Assembly: GCF_029227915.1 (NCBI RefSeq)
Contig: NC_079884.1
Coordinates: 28,584,001 to 28,648,000 of the forward strand
Source: Hydractinia symbiolongicarpus
Taxonomy: Eukaryota > Cnidaria > Hydrozoa > Anthoathecata > Hydractiniidae
Length of the DNA stretch: 64,000 nucleotides
Direction: 5' to 3'
The notes below the pieces were generated by a model. It had not been told where the DNA came from and did no database searches. It saw only the letters and a list, made by a program, of their open reading frames with translations. Below are positions 47,266 to 60,354 of this stretch, piece by piece. Both the position numbers and the translations under genes were made by a program. Every line of letters starts with the position of its first letter. Within the stretch, counting starts at the first letter, position 1.

Positions 47266-50079
47266 GCTGGACTGTTGGACTTATTTGAACTGATTTTGGA
47301 CTTTGACCTTATAAATGTGATAAATGAGCCAGTTTGACTACAAGAAATAACATTCTTCTTAATTTGACATGATTCCTGGAACCCAGCGATTGCACTGGGC
47401 GCTGTGCTAGCGCTTCATTTAAAAATTTAGATAAAAAAGTCATCTTTACTGTGGGACCAATCCTAGGCGTGATCGCATGCTGAAGAAGCAGCGACAGTTT
47501 CAAAAACTACATCTCACTGACTTTCTAACGGTGGCAGTCCGTTTGAGTTACAACAGTTGCGTCACATATTCGTACCAACATTTATTTAGTGATTTTCTTC
47601 CAATATTACTAAGTTGTATTGCTTTTACCAGTGAAACGGTTGACTGTGGGAATTAATAGAACTGATTCTGGACTGCGACCTTATAAATGCGATAAATGAG
47701 CCAATTGGTCTCCAAGGAATAACATTCTTTTTAATTTGACATGATTGCCGGAATTCATCGGTTACATTAGGCTCTGTGGTAGCGCTTTATTTAAAAATTT
47801 AGATAAATAAGTCTTTTCTTACTGTGGGACCAATCCTGGCCGTTAGCAAGCGCTAAATAAATAGGAACAGTTCCAAAGACTACATTTCATTGACTTTCTA
47901 GCGGTATAAATCCGTTTGAGTTACAACGGTTGCGTCACATATTCGTACCAACATGTATTTAGCGATATTTTTCCGCTATTACTAGGTTGCATCGCCTTTA
48001 ACAGTGAAACGATTGACTGTGGGACTTAATTGAACTAACTTTGGACTGTGACATGAAAAATTTAAAAAATGAGACAATTGGTCTCCAAGAAATAACATTC
48101 TTCTTAATTTGACATGATTGCCGGACTCAGCCATTACACTGGGCGCTGTGGTAGCGCTTCATTTAAAAATTTAGATAAATAAGTCATTCTTTACTGTGGG
48201 ACCAATCCTAGGCGTGATCGCGTGCTGAAGAAGTAGCGACAGTTTCAAAAACTACATCTCACTGACTTTCTAATGGTGGCAGTCCGTTTGGGTTACAACG
48301 GTTGGGTCACATATTCGTACGAACATGTATTTAGCGATATTTTTCTGATATTACTAGGTTGCATCTCTTTTAACAGTGAAACGATTGACTGTGGGACTTA
48401 ATTTTACTAACTTTGGACTGTGACCTATTAAAATGAAGAAATAGCGACAGTTTCAAAAACTAAATTTCATTGACTTTCTAACGCTATCAAGACGCTTCCG
48501 TTACAACGGTTGGGTCACATATTCGTACCAACATGTATTTAGCGATACTTTTCTCATATTACTACGTTGCATCGCTTTTAACATTGAAACGATTGACTCT
48601 TGGACTTAATTAAACTGATTTTGGACTTTGACCTTATAAATGTTACAAGTGAGACAATTGGACTCCAAGAAATGACATTCTTTTTAATTTGACATGATTA
48701 TGGGAACTCAGCGATTACACTGGACCCTGTGGTAGCGCTTCATTTAAAGATTTAGATAAATAAGTCATTTTTACTGTGGGACCAATCCTAGCCGTTAGTT
48801 CGCGCTGAAGAAGTAGAGACAGTTTCAAATACTACATTTCACTGACTTTCTAACGGTGTCAGTCCGTTTGAATTACAACGGTTGCGTCACATATTCGTAC
48901 CAACATGTATTTAGCGATAGTTTTCGGATATTACTAGGTTGCATCGCTGTTAACAGTGAAACGATTGACTGTGGGACTTAATTGAACTAACTTTGGACTG
49001 TGACCTGATAAATGTAAAAAATGGGACAATTGGTCTCCAAGAAATAATATTCTTCTTAATTTGACATGATTGCCGGACTCAGCGATTACACTGGGCGCTG
49101 TGCTAGCGCTTCATTTAAAAATTTTGATAAAAAAGTCATCTTTACTGTGGGACCAATCCTAGGCGTGATCGCGTGCTGAAGAAGTAGCGACAGTTTCAAA
49201 AACTACATCTCACTGACTTTCTAATGGTGGCAGTCCGTTTGAGTTACAACAGTTGCGTCACATATTCGTACCAACATTTATTTAGTGATTTTCTTCCAAT
49301 ATTGCTAAGTTGTATTGCTTTTAACAGTGAAACGATTGACTGTGGGAATTAATAGAACTGATTCTGGACTGCGACCTTATAAATGCGATAAATGAGCCAA
49401 TTGGTCTCCAAGGAATAACATTCTTCTTAATTTGACATGATTGCCGGAATTCATCGATTACATTAGGCTCTGTGGTAGCGCTTTATTTAAAAATTTAGAT
49501 AAATAAGTCTTTTCTTACTGTGGGACCAATCCTGGCCGTTAGCAAGCGCTAAATAAATAGGAACAGTTCCAAAGACTACATTTCATTGACTTTCTAGCGG
49601 TATGAATCCGTTTGAGTTACAACGGTTGCGTCGCATATTCGTACCAACATGTATTTAGCCATAGTATTCGGATATTACCAGGTTGCATCGCTTTTAACAG
49701 TGAAACGATTGACTGTGGGACTTAATTAAACTGATTTTTTCACTGTGACCTTATAAATGTGAAAGTGAGACAATTGGACTTCTAGAAATAACACTCTTCT
49801 TAATTTGACATCATTGCAGGAACCCAGCGATTACGCTGGGCGGTGTGCTGGCGCTTTATTAAAAAATTAAGATAAATAAGTCATTTTTTACTGTGGGACC
49901 AATCCTAGCCGTTAGCTCGCGCTGAAGAAAGAAAGACAGTTTCAAAAACTACATTTCATTTACTTTCTAACGGTGTCAATCTGTTTGAGTTACAACGGTT
50001 GCGTCACATATTCGTACCAACATGTATTTAGTGATTTTCTTCCGATATTACTAAGTTGTATCGCTTTTAACAGTGAATC
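47266..50079. repeat. Mixed stretch of eight monomers with one S
   Basis: Starts are 47266, 47638, 48011, 48383 (S), 48591, 48963, 49334 and 49707. Order: A/B hybrid, D, B, S, G, B, D, then a hybrid with an H-like 5' half (TTTTTTCACTGTGACC, GACTTCTAG) and a class-A rest (CAGGAACCCAGCGATTACGC). GCTGGACTGTTGG at 47266 recurs at 52896 (offset 5630). No short period is seen. Confidence 0.86.
48383..48590. repeat. S monomer 16 (208 bp)
   Basis: Carries CTATTAAAATGAAG like the copy at 45734, with private GCTTCCGTTAC and ACTACGTTGC. The boundary that follows reads AACATTGAAACG, so the ACAGT/ACTGT dyad is broken there. Confidence 0.95.
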
Positions 50080-51197
50080 GATTGACTGTTGGGCTTAATT
50101 GAACTAACTTTGGACTGTGACCTGATAAATGTGATAATTGAGAAAATTGGACTCCAAGGAATAACATTCTTCTAAATTTGACATTATTGATGGAATTCAG
50201 CGATTACATTAGGCTCTGTGGTAGCGCTTTATTTAAAAAATTAGATAAATAAGTCTTTTTTTACTGTGGGACCAATCCTGTCCGTTAGCACGCGCTAAAT
50301 AAATAGGAACAGTTTCAAAGACTACATTTCATTGACTTTCTGGTGGTATGAATCCGTTTGAGTTACAACGGTTGTGTCACATATTCGTACCAACATGTAT
50401 TTAGCGATAGTATTCGGATAATACTAGGTTGCATCGCTTTTAACAGTGAAACATTTGACTGTGGGACTTAATTGAACTGACTTTGGACTTCGACCTTATA
50501 AATGTGATAAATGAGCCAGTTTGACTACAAGAAATAACATTCTTATTAATCTGACATGATTGCTGAAACTCAGCGACTACACTGGGCGCTGTGGTAGGGT
50601 TTTATTTAAAAATTAAGATAAATAAGTCTTTTTTTACTGTGGGACCATTCCTAGCCGTTAGTTCGCGCTGAAGAAATAGAGACAGTTTTAAATACTACAT
50701 TTCACTGATTTTCTAACCGTGTCAGTCCGTTTGAGTTACAACGGTTGCGTCACATATTCGTACCAACATGTATTTAACGATAGTTTTCGGATATTACTAG
50801 GTTGCATTGCTTTTAACAGTGAACCGCTTGACTGTGGGACTTATTTGAACTGATTTTGAACTTTGACCTTATAAATGTGATAAATGAGCCAGTTTGACTA
50901 CAAGAAATAACATTTTTATTATTCTGACATGATTGCTGGAACTCAGCGATTACACTGGGCGCTGTGGTAGCGTTTTATTTAAAAATTAAGATAAATAAAT
51001 CATTTTTTACTGTGGGACCAATCATAGCCGTTAGTTCGCGCTGAAGAAGTAGAGACAATGTCAAATACTACATTTCACTGACTTTCTAACGGTGTCAGTC
51101 CGTTTGAATTACAACGGTTGCGTCACATATTCGTATGAACATGTATTTAGCGATAGTTTTCGGATATTACTAGGTTGCATCGTTTTAACAGTGAAAC
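50080..51197. repeat. Three monomers founding the right-hand HOR family
   Basis: Starts are 50080, 50453 and 50826. ACTGTTGGGCTTAATTG, GTGAAACATTTGAC and CATTTTTATTATTCTGAC appear in the same order at 53268, 55879 and 58117 (offsets 3188, 5799, 8037). The match at offset 3188 weakens after about 51060 (GACAATGTCAAATAC here) and stops near 51300. This stretch is the leftmost copy of the block that dominates 53-60 kb. Confidence 0.9.
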
Positions 51198-53267
51198 GCT
51201 TGACTGTGGGACTTATTTGAACTGATTTTGGACTTTGACCTTATAAATGTGATAAATGAGCCAGTTTGACTACAAGAAATAACATTCTTCTTAATTTGAC
51301 ATGATTGCTGGAACCCAGCGATTGCACTGGGCGCTGTGCTAGCGCTTCATTTAAATATTTAGATAAAAAAGTCATCTTTACTGTGGGACCAATCCTAGGC
51401 GTGATCGCGTGCTGAAGAAGTAGCGACAGTTTCAAAAACTACATCTCACTGACTTTCTAACGGTGGCAGCCCGTTTGAGTTACAACAGTTGCGTCACATA
51501 TTTGTACCAACATTTATTTAGTGATTTTCTTCCAATATTACTAAGTTGTATTGCTTTTACCAGTGAAACGATTGACTGTGGGAATTAATAGAACTGATTC
51601 TGGACTGCGACCTTATAAATGCAATAAATGAGCCAATTGGTCTCCAAGGAATAACATTCTTCTTAATTTGACATGATTGCCGGAATTCATCAGTTACATT
51701 AGGCTCTGTGGTAGCGCTTTATTTAAAAATTTAGATAAATAAGTCTTTTCTTACTGTGGGACTAATCCTGGCCGTTAGCAAGCGCTAAATAAATAGGAAC
51801 AGTTCCAAAGACTACATTTCATTGACTTTCTAGCGGTATAAATTCGTTTGAGTTACAACGGTTGCGTCACATATTCGTACCAACATGTATTTAGCCATAG
51901 TATTCGGATATTACTAGGTTGCATCGCTTTTAACAGTGAAACGATTGACTGTGGGACTTATTTGAACTGATTTTCGACTTTGACCTTATAAATGTGATAA
52001 ATGAGCCAGTTTGACTGCAAGAAATAACATTATTCTTAATTTGACATCATTGCTGGAACCCAGCGATTACACTGGGCGCTGTGCTAGCGCTTTATTAAAA
52101 AATTAAGATAAATAAGTCATTTTTTACTGTGGGACCAATCCTAGCCGTTAGCTCGCGCTGAAGAAAGAAAGACAGTTTCAAAAACTACATTTCATTTACT
52201 TTCTAACGGTGGCAGTCCGTTTGAGTTACAACGGTTGGGTCACATATTCGTACGAACATGTATTTAGCGATATTTTTCTGATATTACTAGGTTGCATCGC
52301 TTTTAACAGTGAAACGATTGACTGTGGGACTTAATTTTACTAACTTTGGACTGTGACCTATTAAACTGAAGAAATAGCGACAGTTTCAAAAACTAAATTT
52401 CTTTGACTTTCTAACGCTATCAAGACGCTTCAGTTACAACGGTTGGGTCACATATTCGTACCAACATGTATTTAGCGATACTTTTCTCATATTATTAGGT
52501 TGCATCGCTTTTAACAGTGAAACGATTGACAATTGGACTTAATTGAACTGATTTTGGACTTTGACCTTATAAATGTTACAAGTGAGACAATTGGACTGCA
52601 AGAAATGACATTCTTCTTAATTTGACATGATTGTGGGAACTCAGCGATTACACTGGACCCTGTGGTAGCGCTTCATTTAAAGATTTAGATAAATAAGTCA
52701 TTTTTACTGTGGGACCAATCCTAGCCGTTAGTTCGCGCAGAAGAAGTAGAGACAGTTTTAATTACTACATTTCACTGACTTTCTAACGGTGTCAGTCCGT
52801 TTGAATTACAACGGTTGCGTCACATATTCGTACCAACATGTATTTAGCGATAGTTTTCGGATATTACTAGATTGCATCGCTTTTAACAGTGAAACGCTGG
52901 ACTGTTGGACTTATTTGAACTGATTTTGGACTTTGACCTTATAAATGTGATAAATGAGCCAGTTTGACTACAAAAAATAACATTCTTCTTAATTTGACAT
53001 GATTGCTGGAACCCAGCGATTGCACTGGGCGCTGTGCTAGCGCTTCATTTAAAAATTTAGATAAAAAAGTCATCTTTACTGTGGGACCAATCCTAGGCGT
53101 GATCGCGTGCTGAAGAAGTAGCAACAGTTTCAAAAACTACATCTCACTGACTCTCTAACGGTGGCAGTCCGTTTGAGTTACAACAGTTGCGTCACATATT
53201 CGTACCAACATGTATTTAGTGATTTTCTTCCAATATTACTAAGTTGTATTGCTTTTACCAGTGAATC
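51198..53267. repeat. Six monomers copied in part from 46.3-47.6 kb
   Basis: Starts are 51198, 51570, 51943, 52316 (S), 52524 and 52896. The monomer at 51198 matches 46314 at offset 4884, including TAAATATTTAG and GGCAGCCCG. From 52316 the match moves to offset 5630 (46686-47600), including TCATATTATTAGG and GCTGGACTGTTGG. The monomer at 52896 ends in CAGTGAATCGATTGACTGTTGGGC, leading into the 373-bp zone. Two source offsets imply at least two exchanges. Confidence 0.87.
52316..52523. repeat. S monomer 17 (208 bp), the last in the window
   Basis: Ordinary joint CTATTAAACTGAAG. The G monomer after it starts GATTGACAATTGGACTT rather than GATTGACTCTTGGACTT. No S copy follows in the remaining 11.5 kb. 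Confidence 0.95.
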
Positions 53268-55878
53268 GATTGACTGTTGGGCTTAATTGAACTAACTTTG
53301 GACTGTGACCTGATAAATGTGATAATTGAGAAAATTGGACTCCAAGGAATAACATTCTTCTAAATTTGACATTATTGATGGAATTCAGCGATTACATTAG
53401 GCTCTGTGGTAGCGCTTTATTTAAAAATTTAGATAAATAAGTCTTTTTTTACTGTGGGACCAATCCTGTCCGTTAGCACGCGCTAAATAAATAGGAACAG
53501 TTTCAAAGACTACATTTCATTGACTTTCTGGCGGTATGAATCCGTTTGAGTTACAACGGTTGTGTCACATATTCGTACCAACATGTATTTAGCGATAGTA
53601 TTCGGATAATACTAGGTTGCATCGCTTTTAACAGTGAAACATTTGACTGTGGGACTTAATTGAACTGACTTTGGTCTTCGACCTTATAAATGTGATAAAT
53701 GAGCCAGTTTGACTACAAGAAATAACATTCTTATTAATCTGACATGATTGCTGAAACTCAGCGACTACACTGGGCGCTGTGGTAGGGTTTTATTTAAAAA
53801 TTAAGATAAATAAGTCTTTTTTTACTGTGGGACCATTCCTAGCCGTTAGTTCGCGCTGAAGAAATAGAGACAGTTTTAAATACTACATTTCACTGATTTT
53901 CTAACCGTGTCAGTCCGTTTGAGTTACAACGGTTGCGTCACATATTCGTACCAACATGTATTTAACGATAGTTTTCGGATATTACTAGGTTGCATTGCTT
54001 TTAACAGTGAACCGCTTGACTGTGGGACTTATTTGAACTGATTTTGAACTTTGACCTTATAAATGTGATAAATGAGCCAGTTTGACTACAAGAAATAACA
54101 TTTTTATTATTCTGACATGATTGCTGGAACTCAGCGATTACACTGGGCGCTGTGGTAGCGTTTTATTTAAAAATTAAGATAAATAATTCTTTTTTTACTG
54201 TGGGACCAATCATAGCCGTTAGTTCGCGCTGAAGAAGTAGAGACAGTTTCAAATACTACATTTCACTGACTTTCTAACGGTGTCAGTCCGTTTGAATTAC
54301 AACGGTTGCGTCACATATTCGTATGAACATGTATTTAGCGATAGTTTTCGGATATTACTAGGTTGCATCGCTTTTAACAGTGAAACGCTTGACTGTGGGA
54401 CTTATTTGAACTGATTTTGGACTTTGACCTTATAAATGTGATAAATGAGCCAGTTTGACTACAAGAATTAACTACCTTCTTAATTTGACATGATTGCTGG
54501 AACCCAGCGATTGCACTGGGCGCTGTGCTAGCGCTTTATTAAAAAATTAAGATAAATAAGTCATTTTTTACTGTGGGACCAATCCTAGCCGTTAGCTCGC
54601 GCTGAAGAAAGAAAGACAGTTTCAAAAACTACATTTCACTGATTTTCTAACGGTGTCAGTCCGTTTGAGTTACAACGGTTGCGTCACATATTCGTACCAA
54701 CATGTATTTAACGATAGTTTTCGGATTTTACTAGGTTGCATTGCTTTTACCAGTGAACCGCTTGACTGTGGGACTTATTTGAACTGATTTTGGACTTTGA
54801 CCTTATAAATGTGATAAATGAGCCAGTTTGACTACAAGTAATAACATTTTTATTATTCTGACATGATTGCTGGAACTCAGCGATTACACTGGGCGCTGTG
54901 GTAGCGTTTTATTTAAAAATTAAGATAAATAAGTCTTTTTTTACTGCGGGACCAATCCTAGCCGTTAGTTCGCGCTGAAGAAGTAGAGACAGTTTCAAAT
55001 ACTACATTTCACTGACTTTCTAACGGTGTCAGTCCGTTTGAATTACAACAGTTGCGTCACATATTCGTACGAACATGTATTTAGCGATAGTTTTCGGATA
55101 TTACTAGGTTGCATCGCTTTTAACAGTGAAACGCTTGACTGTGGGACTTATTTAAACTGATTTTGGACTTTGACCTTATAAATGTGATAAATGAGCCAGT
55201 TTGACTACAAGAAATAACATCCTTCTTAATTTGACATGATTGCTGGAACTCAGCGACTACACTGGGCGCTGTGGTAGGGTTTTATTTAAAAATTAAGATA
55301 AATAAGTCTTTTTTTACTGTGGGACCAATCCTAGCCGTTAGTTCGCGCTGAAGAAGTAGAGACAGTTTCAAATACTACATTTCACTGACTTTCTAACGGT
55401 GTCAGTCCGTTTGAATTACAACGGTTGCGTCACATATTCGTACGAACATGTATTTAGCGATAGTTTTCGGATATTACTAGGTTGCATCGCTTTTAACAGT
55501 GAAACGCTTGACTGTGGGACTTATTTGAACTGATTTTGGACTTTGACCTTATAAATGTGATAAATGAGCCAGTTTGACTACAAGAAATAACATCCTTCTT
55601 AATTTGACATCATTGCTGGAACCCAGCGATTACGCTGGGCGCTGTGCTGGCGCTTTATTAAAAAATTAAGATAAATAAGTCATTTTTTACTGTGGGACCA
55701 ATCCTAGCCGTTAGCTCGCGCTGAAGAAAGAAAGACAGTTTCAAAAACTACATTTCATTTACTTTCTAACGGTGTCAATCTGTTTGAGTTACAACGGTTG
55801 CGTCACATATTCGTACCAACATGTATTTAGTGATTTTCTTCCGATATTACTAAGTTGTATCGCTTTTAACAGTGAATC
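53268..55878. repeat. HOR-2238 family, long copy (7-mer, 2611 bp)
   Basis: Monomer starts are 53268, 53641, 54014, 54387, 54760, 55133 and 55506, each exactly 373 bp. Monomers 1-6 match the 6-mer at 55879. Monomer 7 is extra: GACATCATTGCTGGAACCC and CGATTACGCTGGGC, close to the monomer at 49707. The point variant ACTGCGGGACC is at 54943 and recurs at 57554 and 59792. TTTGGTCTTCG at 53672 is private. Confidence 0.93.
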
Positions 55879-58116
55879 GATTGACTGTTGGGCTTAATTG
55901 AACTAACTTTGGACTGTGACCTGATAAATGTGATAATTGAGAAAATTGGACTCCAAGGAATAACATTCTTCTAAATTTGACATTATTGATGGAATTCAGC
56001 GATTACATTAGGCTCTGTGGTAGCGCTTTATTTAAAAATTTAGATAAATAAGTCTTTTTTAACTGTGGGACCAATCCTGTCCGTTAGCACGCGCTAAATA
56101 AATAGGAACAGTTTCAAAGACTACATTTCATTGACTTTCTGGCGGTATGAATCCGTTTGAGTTACAACGGTTGTGTCACATATTCGTACCAACATGTATT
56201 TAGCGATAGTATTCGGATAATACTAGGTTGCATCGCTTTTAAAAGTGAAACATTTGACTGTGGGACTTAATTGAACTGACTTTGGACTTAGACCTTATAA
56301 ATGTGATAAATGAGCCAGTTTGACTACAAGAAATAACATTCTTATTAATCTGACATGATTGCTGAAACTCAGCGACTACACTGGGCGCTGTGGTAGGGTT
56401 TTATTTAAAAATTAAGATAAATAAGTCTTTTTTTACTGTGGGACCATTCCTAGCCGTTAGTTCGCGCTGAAGAAATAGAGACAGTTTTAAATACTACATT
56501 TCACTGATTTTCTAACCGTGTCAGTCCGTTTGAGTTACAACGGTTGCGTCACATATTCGTACCAACATGTATTTAACGATAGTTTTCGGATATTACTAGG
56601 TTGCATTGCTTTTAACAGTGAACCGCTTGACTGTGGGACTTATTTGAACTGATTTTGAACTTTGACCTTATAAATGTGATAAATGAGCCAGTTTGACTAC
56701 AAGAAATAACATTTTTATTATTCTGACATGATTGCTGGAACTCAGCGATTACACTGGGCGCTGTGGTAGCGTTTTATTTAAAAATTAAGATAAATAATTC
56801 TTTTTTTACTGTGGGACCAATCATAGCCGTTAGTTCGCGCTGAAGAAGTAGAGACAGTTTCAAATACTACATTTCACTGACTTTCTAACGGTGTCAGTCC
56901 GTTTGAATTACAACGGTTGCGTCACATATTCGTATGAACATGTATTTAGCGATAGTTTTCGGATATTACTAGGTTGCATCGCTTTTAACAGTGAAACGCT
57001 TGACTGTGGGACTTATTTGAACTGATTTTGGACTTTGACCTTATAAATGTGATAAATGAGCCAGTTTGACTACAAGAAATAACATCCTTCTTAATTTGAC
57101 ATGATTGCTGGAACCCAGCGATTGCACTGGGCGCTGTGCTAGCGCTTTATTAAAAAATTAAGATAAATAAGTCATTTTTTACTGTGGGACCAATCCTAGC
57201 CGTTAGCTCGCGCTGAAGAAAGAAAGACAGTTTCAAAAACTACATTTCACTGATTTTCTAACGGTGTCAGTCCGTTTGAGTTACAACGGTTGCGTCACAT
57301 ATTCATACCAACATGTATTTAACGATAGTTTTCGGATTTTACTAGGTTGCATTGCTTTTAACAGTGAACCGCTTGACTGTGGGACTTATTTGAACTGATT
57401 TTGGACTTTGACCTTATAAATGTGATAAATGAGCCAGTTTGACTACAAGTAATAACATTTTTATTATTCTGACATGATTGCTGGAACTCAGCGATTACAC
57501 TGGGCGCTGTGGTAGCGTTTTATTTAAAAATTAAGATAAATAAGTCTTTTTTTACTGCGGGACCAATCCTAGCCGTTAGTTCGCGCTGAAGAAGTAGAGA
57601 CAGTTTCAAATACTACATTTCACTGACTTTCTAACGGTGTCAGTCCGTTTGAATTACAACGGTTGCGTCACATATTCGTACGAACATGTATTTAGCGATA
57701 GTTTTCGGATATTACTAGGTTGCATCGCTTTTAACAGTGAAACGCTTGACTGTGGGACTTATTTGAACTGATTTTGGACTTTGACCTTATAAATGTGATA
57801 AATGAGCCAGTTTGACTATAAGAAATAACATCCTTCTTAATTTGACATGATTGCTGGAACTCAGCGACTACACTGGGCGCTGTGGTAGGGTTTTATTTAA
57901 AAATTAAGATAAATAAGTCTTTTTTTACTGTGGGACCAATCCTAGCCGTTAGTTCGCGCTGAAGAAGTAGAGACAGTTTCAAATACTACATTTCACTGAC
58001 TTTCTAACGGTGTCAGTCCGTTTGAATTACAACGGTTGCGTCACATATTCGTACCAACATGTATTTAGTGATTTTCTTCCGATATTACTAAGTTGTATCG
58101 CTTTTAACAGTGAATC
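55879..58116. repeat. HOR-2238, copy 2 (6-mer)
   Basis: Monomer starts are 55879, 56252, 56625, 56998, 57371 and 57744, each 373 bp. It lacks the extra monomer, and its sixth monomer ends directly in CCAACATGTATTTAGTG and AATCGATTGACTGTTGGG. Private changes are few: TTTTTTAACTG at 56054, TTTTAAAAGTGAAAC at 56238 and ATTCATACC at 57301. Confidence 0.94.
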
Positions 58117-60354
58117 GATTGACTGTTGGGCTTAATTGAACTAACTTTGGACTGTGACCTGATAAATGTGATAATTGAGAAAATTGGACTCCAAGGAATA
58201 ACATTCTTCTAAATTTGACATTATTGATGGAATTCAGCGATTACATTAGGCTCTGTGGTAGCGCTTTATTTAAAAATTTAGATAAATAAGTCTTTTTTTA
58301 CTGTGGGACCAATCCTGTCCGTTAGCACGCGCTAAATAAATAGGAACAGTTTCAAAGACTACATTTCATTGACTTTCTGGCGGTATGAATCCGTTTGAGT
58401 TACAACGGTTGTGTCACATATTCGTACCAACATGTATTTAGCGATAGTATTCGGATAATACTAGGTTGCATCGCTTTTAACAGTGAAACATTTGACTGTG
58501 GGACTTAATTGAACTGACTTTGGACTTCGACCTTATAAATGTGATAAATGAGCCAGTTTGACTACAAGAAATAACATTCTTATTAATCTGACATGATTGC
58601 TGAAACTCAGCGACTACACTGGGCGCTGTGGTAGGGTTTTATTTAAAAATTAAGATAAATAAGTCTTTTTTTACTGTGGGACCATTCCTAGCCGTTAGTT
58701 CGCGCTGAAGAAATAGAGACAGTTTTAAATACTACATTTCACTGATTTTCTAACCGTGTCAGTCCGTTTGAGTTACAACGGTTGCGTCACATATTCGTAC
58801 CAACATGTATTTAACGATAGTTTTCGGATATTACTAGGTTGCATTGCTTTTAACAGTGAACCGCTTGACTGTGGGACTTATTTGAACTGATTTTGAACTT
58901 TGACCTTATAAATGTGATAAATGAGCCAGTTTGACTACAAGAAATAACATTTTTATTATTCTGACATGATTGCTGGAACTCAGCGATTACACTGGGCGCT
59001 GTGGTAGCGTTTTATTTAAAAATTAAGATAAATAATTCTTTTTTTACTGTGGGACCAATCATAGCCGTTAGTTCGCGCTGAAGAAGTAGAGACAGTTTCA
59101 AATACTACATTTCACTGACTTTCTAACGGTGTCAGTCCGTTTGAATTACAACGGTTGCGTCACATATTCGTATGAACATGTATTTAGCGATAGTTTTCGG
59201 ATATTACTAGGTTGCATCGCTTTTAACAGTGAAACGCTTGACTGTGGGACTTATTTGAACTGATTTTGGACTTTGACCTTATAAATGTGATAAATGAGCC
59301 AGTTTGACTACAAGAAATAACATCCTTCTTAATTTGACATGATTGCTGGAACCCAGCGATTGCACTGGGCGCTGTGCTAGCGCTTTATTAAAAAATTAAG
59401 ATAAATAAGTCATTTTTTACTGTGGGACCAATCCTAGCCGTTAGCTCGCGCTGAAGAAAGAAAGACAGTTTCAAAAACTACATTTCACTGATTTTCTAAC
59501 GGTGTCAGTCCGTTTGAGTTACAACGGTTGCGTCACATATTCGTACCAACATGTATTTAACGATAGTTTTCGGATTTTACTAGGTTGCATTGCTTTTAAC
59601 AGTGAACCGCTTGACTGTGGGACTTATTTGAACTGATTTTGGACTTTGACCTTATAAATGTGATAAATGAGCCAGTTTGACTACAAGTAATAACATTTTT
59701 ATTATTCTGACATGATTGCTGGAACTCAGCGATTACACTGGGCGCTGTGGTAGCGTTTTATTTAAAAATTAAGATAAATAAGTCTTTTTTTACTGCGGGA
59801 CCAATCCTAGCCGTTAGTTTGCGCTGAAGAAGTAGAGACAGTTTCAAATACTACATTTCACTGACTTTCTAACGGTGTCAGTCCGTTTGAATTACAACGG
59901 TTGCGTCACATATTCGTACGAACATGTATTTAGCGATAGTTTTCGGATATTACTAGGTTGCATCGCTTTTAACAGTGAAACGCTTGACTGTGGGACTTAT
60001 TTGAACTGATTTTGGACTTTGACCTTATAAATGTGATAAATGAGCCAGTTTGACTATAAGAAATAACATCCTTCTTAATTTGACATGATTGCTGGAACTC
60101 AGCGACTACACTGGGCGCTGTGGTAGGGTTTTATTTAAAAATTAAGATAAATAAGTCTTTTTTTACTGTGGGACCAATCCTAGCCGTTAGTTCGCGCTGA
60201 AGAAGTAGAGACAGTTTCAAATACTACATTTCACTGACTTTCTAACGGTGTCAGTCCGTTTGAATTACAACGGTTGCGTCACATATTCGTACGAACATGT
60301 ATTTAGCGATAGTTTTCGGATATTACTAGGTTGCATCGCTTTTAACAGTGAAAC
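58117..60354. repeat. HOR-2238, copy 3 (6-mer, last 70 bp differ)
   Basis: Monomer starts are 58117, 58490, 58863, 59236, 59609 and 59982, each 373 bp. The copy is nearly identical to 55879-58116 until about 60285, where CGTACGAACATG and TAGCGATAG replace CGTACCAACATG and TAGTGATTT. AGTTTGCGCTG at 59818 is private. The HOR is followed by related monomers in another order. Confidence 0.94.

Noticed and set aside
36623-53133. A family of minus-strand reading frames of about 64 codons (36623-36817, 42626-42820, 43168-43362, 46357-46551, 47309-47503, 51241-51435, 52939-53133), starting MKLSLLLQ or similar.
   Set aside because: They lie in the same place of the A/B hybrid monomers and share sequence only because the repeat does. 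Other monomers have stops in the same frame, there is no ribosome or promoter context, and the changes do not favour silent positions as far as I can see. A coding function is not supported.
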